DNA of 64,000 bases from Corylus avellana (GCF_901000735.1 NC_081547.1:27267382-27331381); one strand, 5' to 3'. Shown: positions 11,598-24,190, numbered from the stretch's first letter. Notes: generated from the sequence alone by a model not told the origin. Numbers and translations are program-made.

Positions 11598-11990
11598 GAA
11601 TCCTGCTATCAGGCTGCCAAGAGTCAGACGTGGCTTTATTAAAAAAAAAAAAAAAAATTGTAGAAAAATCTCTCTCTTCCTAGTCCTGCTAGATTTTGTT
11701 TTTGTTTTTGTTTTTTCTTTTTTTGTTAAATTTTTATGAGTTAATATTTAGTTTCTAATGCCTCAAAATTTATTTTTGGATTTAAAACTAAAACCTAGGG
11801 GTGGAAGGTTAACCATTTAGGGATGATATCACTTAAAAATGATTTTATCATCCTAAATTTAGTGCTAATACCTCAAATTTAGTGCTAATAACTCAAATTT
11901 GAATTTCTCTTTAATATCTCTCTTCTTCAATTTTTTTTTTAAAAAAGGTCAGAGGTGTTTGATGCTTGAGGCAGCCGAAAATCTCAATTC
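11598..11990. mobile_element. Same MITE in array unit 4
   Basis: Copy of the 10477-10878 element carried along by the 1121-bp tandem duplication. It is flanked by the same CGTGGAGAG (11589-11597 and 11991-11999). It differs by a small deletion near its right end (GGCAGCC follows GATGCTTGA directly). Confidence 0.8.
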
Positions 11991-12190
11991 CGTGGAGAGG
12001 GAGGAAAAAAAAGGAGAGAGAGAGAGAGAGAGATATGAACCGGTTCAAGAGAGAGAGATGTGGAATGAGAGTAAATGACTTGGAAAAAAAAAAAAAAAAA
12101 AAAAAAAGAGACGTTGAGAGAGAGGAAAAAAAGAGAGATAGAGAGAACAAAAATATCAACAGTTCAATTTTTAAAATAATGAGTTAAAAT

Positions 12191-14576
12191 ATCGGTTTAG
12201 TCTTTAAAAAAAAAATTGTTCACGCCACATGTCGCGATTTATTAAATTATTAAATAATAATAATCCTAATTTAACTAACTTTGAGTCAAGCCCATTATAA
12301 TAACTTTTAAAATATAAATAAAACACTAATAGAACCCAAACAAATTTAAAAGACCAGCTTATTTATTTTTCATTTTGCATCATCGAGTAGCTAGGAGGGT
12401 ATTGGTGATTTGATATGCAATTGTTCTCTTGTGGTTTATTTCCAATTCTAAGTGGTTTCATTAAGGTCCCTCCTACTAGAGAAGAGTCTGTTTTTTATAA
12501 TAGAACTTTCATAATTCAACGGCATATTCTTTCTTTTTCATATATATATACATGGACATAATAAAGAATAGTACTCTAAATTACCCTCTGTAGTTGCGTC
12601 CATAAACAGCTAATTATCTAAAATCTGATTTTCTAAATCTTAATACATCCTATTATATTATTAACTTCTTCTTTTTTTATAAGCGATACTATATTGAAAA
12701 AAGTTATATACATACAAAAAAGTTGTATGTGCATGTACTAGTAGTATCCTCAAAAAGATAATAGAGATTGTAAGACCTACCGCTTATAGCAGAAATTTAC
12801 CGCCTCTCATTTAGACATCCAGGAAAAATAAGAAGAAAAAAGGTATGGAATCTCAGAGACAAACAGAGAGAGACAAACATCCGGCTGTGGGGTGGCTCGC
12901 CACCCCCAAACCGGTGGCCAGGCCACCCCCAAATGGCCAAGGGGTGGCCACCCCAAAATTTGTTTTTGTTTTGTTTTGTTTTATTTTTTAAAAAAATATA
13001 TATATAATTTTTTAAAAAATAATTATATAACACGTAGTGACATTTGATTGTTATTGACGTTATGTTCCGTTAAGTTTTTGACTTAAAGTTCAAAACACAA
13101 TTTTCCCGATTTCAATGTCATCCATTGAAATTAACAAACCAATGTCATCCATTAATTAGTTCCTTTTATGTTATATATGTGAAGTATTAATGTCTTTTCT
13201 ACAATATACTTTTCCCGATTCGAATGAAACCTTGAAAATTAATGTCATCCATTAATTAAGCATGTAAACAAAAAAATGAATTACTCAATAAACAACAACG
13301 CAAACTAAAAAATCATCAATTAAAAATAACGATAGAGAACCATCTCTCACTAACATTTCTTGAATTCAATGTAAAATTTACAAAAAAAAAACAAAAATCA
13401 ATTTGAAGAAAAATAATGTATAAATTAGAATATATATATATAAGGAACAAAAACGAAAAATGGTAGAACATAAATATAGGATAAATATTAAAAAAAAGAA
13501 AAAAAAAAAGAATATACTAATATAATTGAAAAGAACTATTCTTAAAAAAAAAAAAAAATAATAAATCAAAAACAAAAAAAAGAAAGAAAGAAAAAAACTT
13601 AAGTATATTTTTTCATTTAGAAACAACAATTGGAAAATCTCTCTCTCTCTCTCTTTTTTTTCCCCCTAAATTGAGTGTAAAATTGACAAAATAACATTGA
13701 GATATAAATAGAAAGCAAGAGAAGAAAAAAAATAAATAAAGAGAGAGAGAATTTTAAAACCTTTTGTTTTCTTTACTAAGACATCAATTAAATGCATTCT
13801 AAATAAAATTCCTAATTTTTTTTTTTAAAAAATTTTTAGTTTATTATTATTATTTTTTTTTATAATTGTAGGAGATAAATGTGTGTTAAAAAAAACGAAA
13901 TGTCAAAAGGAATTAATTAAGAAAAAATTGCTATGAAAGTGAAATTTTTTCAATAAAGTAAAATGTTTGTTAAGGGTCACTGGGTCAGGATGGGAAATTG
14001 GCCCCGCCCCTCCCCTTACGGCAGGGACCACAGAAACGAGATTCTCGTTCGTAGCTTTAAAACTTTATTAATGAACTTGACCCAAACATTGCATTATTTG
14101 CCTTAAACTTCCACATCTTTGTGGAAGATGGGGAGCCGTAGGACCAAATGATGGGGCACTGGAAGACTCGCTTTTGTTCATTCATTTTCGGTCAATTGGA
14201 ATCCTTTTGTTTCTGTCCGACCAATTTCCACAACGATAATCTTTTATGTTTTCGCAAGATATTGATGCTATTGAAAGAGAAAGTAATGCTATAAAGAGAA
14301 TTATAATTCTTGTGACTTTTAAGATTACTATTAAATTTAAAATTATTATTATTTGTTCCTTATATATATATATTCTAATTTATACATTATTTTTCTTCAA
14401 ATTGATTACTTTTTGTTCTTTATATATATATAACGGGAGAGAATTCAGTTAATTGTATATTATAAATATTTTTGTCTTCTTATTTTTTGAAAGAAACAAA
14501 AATATCCGTACAATATAATTAATCGGATATTATCCACGAGAAAAAGATCCTAATTCCATAGAGGTAGACGTAGACG
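12191..14576. other. Intergenic DNA between the GA array and CASPL gene B
   Basis: No gene is seen. A GC-rich patch at about 12885-12955 is made of GGGTGGC / CCACCCC wording also found inside the MULEs at 50.8-51.0 kb and 54.9-55.0 kb, so it is probably a transposon remnant. The sequence at 13670-13800 resembles the AT-rich half of the array units (CCTTTTGTTTTCTT). A long inverted repeat is listed separately. Confidence 0.5.
13397..14406. repeat. 54-bp perfect inverted repeat bracketing ~0.9 kb
   Basis: The arm at 13397-13450 starts ATCAATTTGAAGAAAAATAA. The arm at 14353-14406 is its exact reverse complement (ends TTCTTCAAATTGAT). The intervening 0.9 kb has no transposase-like frame and no target duplication that I can define. 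It may be an inverted duplication or the ends of an unrecognised element. Confidence 0.65.
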
Positions 14577-14673
14577 GAGGGCCAGCTTTTGTCTAAGAAA
14601 AAAGTTGTCCTTTTCTATATGTTTCTGTAGAGGCCTGTCCAGATTGATTGTCGTCCCAACCTCTCGACTGTAA

Positions 14674-14681
14674 TATAAATA
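14674..14681 (+). promoter_or_regulatory. TATA box of CASPL gene B
   Basis: TATAAATA lies 43 bp upstream of the ATG at 14724, identical in placement to genes A and D. The sequence upstream (from about 14577) is shared with the region upstream of gene D. Confidence 0.6.
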
Positions 14682-14723
14682 TGGCAGCATACATGTTTTA
14701 GAGTTTATAACAAGTTGAAGAAG

Positions 14724-16667
14724 ATGGCGTTTTGGGTTTCTTCTTCTAAGGTCACGCTTTTCCTGAGGGGGCTTTCTGTACTTTTCCTAATAGCATCAAC
14801 CATACTCATTATTACGGACGATAAAGGCAACTTCCGCTATAAGGATGTCTCTAGCTACAAGTAAGTAGTTCTTTCTTTACTCAAGAGTAAGGCTCACAAT
14901 TTTTGATTTACGAATCTAATATAAGGATTAGCATTAAAGAGTCTAATCCGTTCAATTAAATTGATCGGGTTAGGATTGACTTGTATAATTTTATACTTAT
15001 GCGTCGATATAATCTGAACTCGACACGTGACATAATGGCTGAATTTTTTTTTACATAATTTGGAAACTCAACACGAACCCAATACAAAATTATAGGGTTA
15101 TGGTTGATGAGTTTGATCCGTTTAATTACATAACTCTGGTTAAGGTTGACCTATATATATATAGTCTTATACCCATATCTTGACACGACCCGAACTCGAC
15201 ATACAAAAACGAAATGTTACCCTCTTACTCATGAATATGCGTTTTCTTATACTTGTTTATTTTCAATGCGAAAATTTTAATTTTATTTAGTATTCACACA
15301 CATGTTTCATGTATAATTACCCACTGATATCTTTCTCTTCGTCGAGGGAGGCCCTTGTAAGTTGTAATATTGGTAATACTATATCTTTCTTTTTCTATTA
15401 TTTTCTCTTTGTTTTACTATTTAATTCACGTTAAACTTTTATAAACTGCAGATACGTGGTTGGTACTGGTGTCATTGGCATTGCATATAACTTCTTGCAA
15501 ATAATTTCATTTGCAATCTTCCGGATGTTGATGAACAACGATAGCGACGTATACCGCCTAATTGAATTTTATGGTGATAAGGTACAACCACCCCATTGCT
15601 TTAGTTGATCTAAATTATCCTTATCCTGGCACTAATTTGATCTATATTCAATACTTTGAAGCTCATTTTGTGCTTAATACCTATTTATATTTTCAACTAA
15701 ATACTAATTTTATTCTCTAAAAAATGCATGAAGTTCTAATTTAGTCCTTTTTTTTTTTTTTTTTTTTTAAGGGTTCTAATTTAGTCCTTGAAGCTTAAAA
15801 AATTGTATTAAATATTCAACATTTAAAAAGTAGCCGTTTAGATCCTTTTGTCAATTAAGTTTTTCCAAGGCTTACATATGCATTGTTATATATGCACGAT
15901 TTCAGAGGAACATGAGGCCATAATGTTGTGACCTAAGAGAGACCTATTTCACCCTTATTCTTTCAATTCCTTACCTCTCTTAGAGTTTCTTTAAACCACA
16001 CAAATTCTAAAAAAAACAACCCTTCAAGCCACGGAAGTTACAAGTTGTAAAGGAGATTGAATAGAAGATTGCCACAATTCTGGAGCTACTACGGTAGAAG
16101 AAAAACATGTCGTTTGTTTTGTATACGTTAGATTTTTATTGCAAATGTTTTTTAAGTATAAACTGATTGTATGTTTAATCTTCTATAGTGAATTGGTTTT
16201 CTAGGTTTGACTGTCCCTAAGTGATATTATTTTTGAAAAATTCTTCAAAAGGTTTTTACTTCGTAACAAAGATAGTTGTTTGATCTTTTTACTGTTTTAT
16301 TTAATTTTGGTGATGTTGTGTGCGGTTGCCATATTTTTATTGATTGAGATTATTGAAAAACACCTATTTATATATTGTCATTTGTGATCAAAATTATTAT
16401 GTCCAAAATAACCTTTTGGTTCCATGTTAATTGCAGAGTTTGACCTTATAATTTGTTTTGCAGGCTGTATCATATATTTTAGCCACAGGGGCAGCTGCAG
16501 GATTTGGCGCTACCAAAGACTTGAAGAAACTTCAATTTTTAAATGCTGATGGCAAGAGCGGATTTTTCAATATTGGATATGCATCAGCTCTCCTTCTCTT
16601 CCTCGCATTCTTGTGCACTGCAATCTTGTCTATTTTGTCTTCCTATGCACTTCCAAAGAAAGTTTAG
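14724..16667 (+). CDS. CASP-like protein, CASPL4D type (gene B)
   Basis: Exons are 14724-14860, 15452-15581 and 16464-16667, joined by GT-AG introns of 591 and 882 bp in phases 2 and 0. The product is 156 aa, the shortest intact member. Order along the protein: span 1 with the conserved Arg (LFLRGLSVLFLIAS), short outer loop ending SSYK, span 2 (GTGVIGIAYNFLQIISFAIF), an inner loop with MNNDSDVYRLIEF, Asp at the mouth of span 3 (YGDK), the SYILATGAAAGFGATKDLK block, and span 4 with CTAILSILSSYALPKKV at the C-terminus. It is the duplicate of gene D; exon 2 is almost identical between them. Intron 1 contains a degenerate GGGTTGACACGACCCGAAC-type repeat shared with D. The start codon is chosen by the conserved MAF beginning and its distance to the TATA box. 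Confidence 0.88.
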
Positions 16668-16742
16668 CTGTTAAGGACCAACAAATGCTTCTTTTTCAAT
16701 ATTGGATGCCATTGATCACAAGTCAGCGGTTAACTAATTAAA

Positions 16743-19700
16743 GGGGAAACTTCACTTGCTCTCTTGAATTGTTACTCATTTTGTAATGTCTCCCTAAAGT
16801 TCAAAACTTCTCGATTTAGTATATCAAACTTTTAATTTTTTTCAATGTCCCCCATCCGCCCTTTTTTTTTTTGAAACTTTTGGCAAAGATTGAGGCAAGG
16901 GTATTTTTGCAAATACTATTAAATTCGAACCAACGCCTTAACACTACAAAAAATCAATTTTTTGCTGACACAAGTTTCTTGACGGGGCATTTTTTATGTG
17001 TTTCAGGCGTTAAAATTATGGGTGTCATAAATGGAAAATTTCTGACGTGTTGGATTTAACACATCAGAATTTTCTGACGTGTGAAAAATGGCCCGTCAGA
17101 TAAAATTTCTGACGAGTCAATTTATGACACGTCAAAAAGTTTTTTGACGTGTTAGAAAGAAACACGTCAGAAAATTTTCTGATGACACGTCCAAAATTTT
17201 TTGATGTGTGGGAAATATACATGTTAGAAAATTTTGTCATGTCAGAGATCATGACATGTCAGGAATTTCTGACGTGTCATAACACGACATGTCAGAAAAT
17301 TTGGTGATTTTCAAAATTTTTTTTCCCTCCTCTATATACTTTTTGAATTTTTTCAGGACTGTACCCGAATTTTGGATTACAATTAATCTGATATACAATT
17401 TATCCATCCTTCCATGCAAATAATATACAATTTTTTCATCAATCCATGCAAATAACATAAGTCATATCCATTAACATCAATCACAGACTATCCACCAAAA
17501 CTAGCTTCAAGACACAAAAAATGACATATATACCAACACAAAATCACAGACTATCCACAAATAACATAATATACACTAATTTAACTATTTCTGTTATCAT
17601 CAAGAAAACTACTACAAATACAATTACATTAAAAAAATAACTTATGTACAACAATTGTGAATGGCCAACCAGACGTTCAATGCTGATCATTGACATCGAT
17701 AGCATCCTCTCCATGATGTCCATTACCTACAAATGATAAAACAAACAATCACTAAACAATATTCACCAAACAAATGAAATCCACTAGCTGCAAATGATAA
17801 TACAAACAATCATTGAGCAACGTCACTATGTAAAGTGAAAGAAAAATGCGCGAATATTCACCCAACTCAGTTGTTGATTCTTCCACAGTAAATTATATAA
17901 CAAAAATAGGTAAAACGTTGAAGTTAGTAGAAAATTCATTTAAAAAAAAAAAAAAAAACTAAGTCAACAAATATATATATTATATGCATGGTCACAAAGC
18001 AATCAATGCTTTTGTTAAATTTATAGACATGAGAAGATCATGAGCTTCGTGTTTGCCATGGCAATTATGTGAGACATGAGAACTTTCTCTTTTTTCCATT
18101 GCAATTATAGAGCTTCCATGCCTTTTTAATGTTGGGGGTTCAATAGAAGAGATGATAAACAAAAAGGAAAACCTCCAACACACCTGCGAAAGTGAAAGCT
18201 TCATCCCTCTCTAGAATTGAGTGTTAGGTAGCTGCAATCCTATAAGAGTGATTTCATATAATTAACTACTAATTTCCAATTATCTAAAACACCCTTCCTT
18301 TCTCTATTTTATCTAAAAATATATTTTCAAAAACACCATATATAGTACTCTCTAAATATTTCTATACTCTATTAAATCATCTTTTTAATAATCTATTATG
18401 TAATTTCATATATGTGGACAATATATGTACTCCTTCTCAATGAGATTGATTTAACATGTAAAGTTAGAAACAAAAGCACAAGCAAGAATATGTATGGAAG
18501 AGGAACCACAAACCCCATTTTTGTTTTAATGACCAGATATTTAGCTTAGATTTATTAATTATATAGACTACGCATCTATTTTTTACGAAATATTGCAAGG
18601 CTAACTTCCATTTAAATGTTTAACTAATTAAGTCTTGAATTGGTTATTCACAACTACATGTACTGTTAAGTTAAACTAATATAGATTACAAAACAAGTTT
18701 TCTTTTCATATGATAATTAGAAGGTTAATTAGACTCTTTAGATCTTAGAAGCACACACTTGAATTGCATCTATTCATGGCAAGAGGGGCTAAAGAAAATT
18801 TATAACTAATGTCAGATCGATTTGTACCGTGATACAATTCATTTTTCTTAAGAGATTGTCTCTAACTTAATTTATGATTTTATAACTTATTATGCTATAA
18901 CAACATACTTTTACAGCCCCATTCATTTTATTTCAAAAAATTTGCCAATGGCCTTCCATCTTATAAGATAAATAAAATAGATACATACATACTTTTAAAT
19001 TTTTGATTGACCGATTCAATGTTCAAAGCATATAGATGTAAAACCCTGGGGGGGGTAGTTTTTTACTTAAGGTTAAGTGTCAAATTCCTACATACATGTC
19101 AAGTACAACCGTGCCCAATCTATGGCTCGTTGTGCATTACTCCCCTCAAGATAGGATTGTCAAACATACAAAGCTACTCAACCTAGGTACTTTTACCCCC
19201 AGGCTATATCCATTTATATTTAGAGTTACAAAATTAAGTTTCTGAACAACTGTTCTTGATGATATTGATTTGCATGTATTGCTTTGTGCCATGCATTTAT
19301 ATCCATTTATATGCCCATAAATAACTCTAAATAATTATCTCAACCAACACTATTTCATACCATACCAAATTAAAGCCAACAATTTTAAATATAAACATAA
19401 TGCATGTAGCATTTTGATGGAGATTCCAGTAATATTTTAACTTGTTGAGGAGATTAACACATAGGAGTTTATATATATTCAAATCATATTATATTAACTA
19501 CTAAAAATTATGATATTCATCTAGTGTAGACTTGATCGTTTCATACTCTCACACAATCACGTATATTAGATTCTTAATATTCTACAAGGACCATAGTGGT
19601 CCATCTCAATAAATATTGACGTGTCACATACAACATGTCAAAAAAAAATTTGTTGACGTGCCACTTTTGGCACGTCAACATTTACTGACGTGGCAAAACT

Positions 19701-19934
19701 TGGATACTGTTTACCGAGTCAAAAGATGGCCAGTTTGTTGTAGTGTAATCTTTTCAATTTTTTTTTTAATTCTTTTTTTTTTCCTAAAACAAATTGGGGT
19801 ATTTTGAGAATTTTAACACCCCTCAATTAGAAGTTAACGGAAAATACTAACGGATGAGTCACATTGAAAACAATTGAAAGATGAATGCACTAAATTTAGA
19901 GAAATTGAACTTTAGGGTTAAGTGAAGTTTTTTC
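16743..19934. mobile_element. MULE-type MITE, split by a CACTA insertion
   Basis: The outer ends are GGGGAAACTTCACTTGCTC on the left and the complementary GGGTTAAGTGAAG... ending at 19934 on the right. The flanks are CTAATTAAA (16734-16742) and TTAATTAAA (19935-19943). The uninterrupted version sits behind gene D (26720-27129), so this MITE was present before genes B and D separated. Here it is interrupted at 16942-19745. Confidence 0.8.
16942..19745. mobile_element. Non-autonomous CACTA (En/Spm-type) element
   Basis: 2.8-kb element with left end CACTACAAAAAATC and right end TTTGTTGTAGTG, flanked by TAA on each side (16939-16941 and 19746-19748), the 3-bp duplication typical of CACTA elements. 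The first 350 bp and the last 130 bp carry many TGACGTGTC / GACACGTCA direct and inverted motifs, as expected for subterminal transposase-binding repeats. The middle (17.4-19.5 kb) has no transposase-like frame. The homologous site behind gene D (26928-26940) reads CCTTAATCTTTTC without the element. Confidence 0.93.
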
Positions 19935-19943
19935 TTAATTAAA

Positions 19944-20829
19944 TTATAAGATTGCTTACTTATTAACTTTATTAATTATGAATTGTAATATCAGTTTGTA
20001 AAAAGGTTTGTAGTAAAAGTCATAGTATCCATTGCAATATTCTTTTAATTTTTTTTTTGTTTGTCCTGATTCTGGGGCTTATTAGGTACTTTACCATAAG
20101 TGAGCATGGCTTAGATAAAAGATGCTAATATTTGATAAAAAATAAATTAATTAAATATCTATATGCATACAATTTCTATGCTTTTTCCTTTTTCTGTTAT
20201 ACATGTGCCCCACAATTTTTCGGTCAATGACTCGGTCCTTACATTAAGCCGCCATAACAAAGTAAACCCTCCATTATATAGAGCACTTGAGAGGCTCATT
20301 GACTGGTTGCCGACGAAGCTATAGTCAATGGTGGCGCAGCTTCTCACTGAAGAAAACACATAATGAAATGAAAAATAAAGAAAATATTTTAAACTTTAAA
20401 TTTAATTATTGTTAATATAGTGATAAAAAAAGGCAGAAGGTTAGTTAGAGAAGTGATCACTATCCGATGATGACAGCGAAACCATCTCCAATACTTAAGC
20501 CGGCCAATAGGCCAGTAGAGAAAGGGCAAGTGATCAAAAATAGGTAAAGGGTTTGATTAAAGGAAGTTCATTTTCCATATCAATTACTATCTCATTAGAC
20601 TTACACATCATCATTTTCCATTAGTCAAATTGATAAAAGACTATTACGAGCTTTTAAATGTTTTAAGAACTTTATTATAACTCTCTAATGTTAATTAGAG
20701 ACCAAAGTAAATTCATGGACTTTCAAGAACTAAAATAAGTGTTTGTCTTTCTTTTTTCTTTTTTCTTTTTTGTTTTTTTTTTAAAAAATTAAAGAATGGT
20801 GTTATATATTTCAACTTTCAAAGAAATTA
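19944..20829 (+). other. 3' flank of gene B, duplicated behind D
   Basis: Colinear with 27139-28066. No gene is seen. The junction AAATTACTAGA at about 20825-20835 is where the B-type flank meets the start of block C. Confidence 0.6.
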
Positions 20830-21016
20830 CTAGACTGCTTAATTGGTCATTAAAAACGGAATTTGCTGAATAAAAGAATTACAGAAAGGTGGCGTGGGGG
20901 CTTTGGCAAAAACATCCGAGCAAATCGAAGCATGGAATTGTTTCCTAATGAACTTGAAAACACAAGCAAAGCAAAGCAAAGGTTGTCTATAAGTACAGAT
21001 TGATATTGTCCGAATT

Positions 21017-21723
21017 ACTACCAGTAAAAAGACTTCCTCTGACATTAACGGCAAACAGCTCCCTTTGGCCCTAAGACTTTCACTAGCTACAGGTTTGTTA
21101 TGATATTACGTTAAATAACGATGAACAAGCATTTTCATACATGTTTCATGTATAATTACCCAATGATAACTTTCTTTTTGTAAGTTGTAATATTAGTAAC
21201 CCTAAATCTTTCTTTTTGAATTATTTCTCTTTTGTTTTTACTATTTACTTCACGTAAAAGTTTTATAAACTGCAGATACATGTTTGGTACAAGCGTCATT
21301 GGGGGTGGATATAACCTCTTGCAAATAATTTCATTTTTAATCTTCGGGATCTTGATGAACAACGATAGCAACCTATTTGGCCTACTTGAATTTTATGGTG
21401 ACACCAATCACATTATGTTATTTTAATTAAATGGTTCAGACTCGTCAACTCTAAGTGTTTAATTAAAATTAAAATTAAAGCTTTTATTTTATTTTATTTT
21501 GCTGGTTGTATCATAACTTTTAGCCGAGCTGCAGGCGACCAGAGATTTGAAGAAATACCTGGGAGAAACATATAACATCACTGGTTTTTTTAGATATGGG
21601 ATATGCATCAGCTATCCTCCTCTTCCTTGCATTCTTGTGCACTTCAATCTTTTCAATTCTATCTTCCTATGCATTTTTAAGGAAAGTTCACCTGTTAGGA
21701 TCACACCCCAATTATCCCAATTA
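21017..21723 (+). pseudogene. CASPL4D pseudogene (copy C of gene A)
   Basis: Matches gene A over all three exons but is broken in several ways. A deletion at about 21017 removes the start codon and the whole first transmembrane span (only the loop from TSKKTSS-type sequence onward is left, ending at 21092). One base is missing in AAACAGCTCCC. Exon 2 (21276 to about 21403) is intact, but its end reads GACACC instead of GACAAG+GTATGT, so the donor site is gone. The exon 3 acceptor AG has become TG (about 21505). Exon 3 has lost the ATGSAAGFG block, and an extra T near 21590 shifts the frame. It cannot encode a CASPL protein. Confidence 0.9.
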
Positions 21724-22305
21724 AGGGACTAATTAAGATGTATTTTTGGCTTCCGAGGGGCGAGGAGGTGATGACGTTCGAGAAGGATATTCATTTTTAG
21801 TTTCCTCCATTAAAATTGATACACAAATTCTACACATTTTTCAATTTTTATTTTTTTAAATTAGCTTCTAAAATGACATGTCACAATCTCACGAGATAAT
21901 GAGATATTTTTTAATTATTTCCATGAAAATTACGATTTCTAAGAATTGTGAGATAAAAGGTCCATCTACCACTAATGGGCTAAGCAAGGAGCAAATTCTC
22001 AACGAGTAAAAAAGCAACTTGAAAAAATCTTGGGTCTCTTTTACTTGTTGGGCCCAACTAACCTGGGCCGCAGCATCTGTTCAATTAACCCCTGTGCATA
22101 TGGATTTTTCTCTTTTGTCGGTTCCGGCCTGATAAAATGACATTTATTTATATTTAATTCTCATATGCATTTTAAATAGGAATAAAAATTTAATCAGACA
22201 CAATAGCAGTAATAAGAATGTTACTGCCTCTATGTTTTATTGAGATCACGCACACGTGGACTTATGTCTTTCTTTGTTAGGAGTTGGGTGTGTATATATA
22301 AGATT

Positions 22306-22346
<41 letters not shown>

Positions 22347-22696
22347 ATCTTGCATTGATTAATTAATGAATATTTATGCATAGAGAAAAAATTGGAAATT
22401 TGGACTCCCAACCTACAAGGCAACAGCACATAATTTGGGGTGATCGAGGAACATGTATAGCTGATGATCGGATATTCTTCGACAATTGTATTTAATATTT
22501 GCTAATAAAAAAAAAGGCCGACTGAGATTTCATCATGCAATTGGCTGGATTGCAATGCAATCAGGTAAGTAATTGAGAGAGGACTCTATCATGTCTGAAC
22601 AAATTTTAAGTTATTCAAGCACGTGTTTAAACAAGTAAATTTCATTTTGAGGACTCACAAAATGAGAGTCAAATAAGCTGTTGTAACCGATCTCGG
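21724..22696 (+). other. 3' flank of pseudogene C with AT microsatellite
   Basis: Copy of the gene A flank. It lacks the MITE found at 6722-7111 and carries an (AT)n run at about 22308-22342. No gene is seen. Confidence 0.6.
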
Positions 22697-23025
22697 TGAA
22701 GAAATTTGTGGGCCTAACTCATCTCATAAAACCGGTTAAATAAGAGATTGTTATGCATTCCTTATAAATATGCCAAAGATCTTGTCTACAGGCAATGTAT
22801 AATCATTTCTCAACACCCTCCCTCACGTGCAGGCCAGTATTTTTTCTAATTCTTGTCATGAGATAAGTAGTGTGAGTCTCATTCATCCTGTGGTAGGCTT
22901 TGATACCATGAAGAAATTCGTGGATCTAATTAATCTCATAAAACCGGTTCAATAAGAGAGTTGCTCATTCCTTATAAACATGCCCAAGATCTTGTCTACA
23001 GGCAATGTAAGATCATTCATCAACA
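22697..23025 (-). mobile_element. TRIM retrotransposon (copy of 7336-7666)
   Basis: Same element as in the flank of gene A, duplicated with the block. The two LTRs begin TGAAGAAATT and end CAACA, with TTTGATACCA (degenerate primer-binding site complement) before the second LTR. The left flank is CTCGG and the right flank CTCAG. Confidence 0.8.
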
Positions 23026-23228
23026 CTCAGTCCATAAAAAGTATCTAACTATTCTCGAATACTTTTTGCTCATATTACCTCCATATTTATTTTGTTTGGA
23101 AACTAACTCTCAATGAACAAGTTTAATTCAAACCTATATGACTCACCTACCATGGATGCGTTCTATATTTTTTATGGTGACAAGGTCCGTACGCCATCAT
23201 CTTATTTGTTTAGGTAAGTAATATTTGA

Positions 23229-23319
23229 AATAGTGATTTAGTGAATACCGGCATGTATGTTGTTCATGCACGCCGATGTTATAATATTATAAAATATAAT
23301 TAAAATAATATTTGAACAG

Positions 23320-23361
<42 letters not shown>

Positions 23362-23418
23362 TTATAACACCGGTGTGTACACTGTTCATGCATGTCGGTA
23401 TTCACTAAATCACTACTC
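23229..23418. mobile_element. MITE (190 bp) with 9-bp TSD, empty in copy A
   Basis: The ends are inverted copies of TAGTGATTTAGTGAATACCG. The flanks are AATATTTGA at 23220-23228 and 23419-23427. The gene A flank reads through as AGTAATATTTGAATAGAG (about 7862-7880) without the element. The interior includes a (TA)n run at about 23325-23360. Confidence 0.88.
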
Positions 23419-23427
23419 AATATTTGA

Positions 23428-24190
23428 TTAATAGAGAAAAAGATAATAATATTTGTTTGTTAATTTTTATATTAATTTCCATTCACTTCATTTTTTGTCA
23501 TGGCGGCGTTGCATTTTTCTTTTTGGAGCTAATGGTGTTGTGCTTAATACAGTAGTGTACTAGTGTTAGGACTTAGGGTTGCAGGAAAATTTTCAATTCC
23601 ATCTATCTGTTAAGCTAATCACATCATATTCTTAAGGCATATGATTCTCGAATGAAATTTTAAAAATACATTTCATAAATGTTCGGTTAAAAATGCACGT
23701 TATTCTAAGAACGTAACATATTCAATTTAAAAGAAAAATTTATTTTTCAACTTTCCCGTATGCCAATTAAAAACAATGGCATGAGTGGAAATCCTTCCAA
23801 GAGTCTTGGCAGAATAATTTGGGCATAGCATTTTTCTTTAGGGGCTAGCCAGATAAATGATAAAAAAACCAAATTCAAGAAATTCAATAGCAATTTAAAA
23901 AAGTAAGTCAATTAAAAAGACAAAAAAAACAAAAAAAAAAACTGTAATATTTCTTCTAGCATTACTCAAGATTTTGAAGTCAATCAGAGTCATGACTTTC
24001 CCGACCAAAGCCATGCATTTACCCTTCAAGATAAGATCGATAAATGGAGAAGGATTCTTTCCATTTGATAGAGCATTGTAGACCACGAAACTTTTGGCTC
24101 AAGTTGAGAGCATGCAAGCTGGCGCACGTTGGGGCTTTGGAAAATCACATCCGATCGAGCAAAGACAATGAATTATTTTTAACGTTAATA
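23428..24190. other. End of block C and spacer before gene D
   Basis: Homology with the gene A flank ends near 23909, followed by about 280 bp of spacer, then the shared upstream region of B/D from about 24190. No gene is seen. Confidence 0.5.

Larger units (their letters stand above)
8359..12190. repeat. Tandem array of GA-rich 0.9-1.1 kb units
   Basis: The unit start, containing AATAGATTATGTTTTTGTTA followed by ATGTTGGAGAG, recurs at about 8390, 9463, 10335 and 11455. Each unit consists of (GA)n/GAGAGAGACG-rich sequence, then AT-rich sequence with GAACCGTTCAATTTTTAA. The last two units (offset 1121 bp) are nearly identical and both carry the same inserted MITE. Open frames here are artefacts of the GA repeat (Lys/Arg/Glu- or Ser/Leu/Phe-rich). 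Confidence 0.85.

Noticed and set aside
23325..23360. CRISPR-like or other regular array in the (TA)n tracts
   Set aside because: Simple dinucleotide repeats in a plant genome; no spacers.
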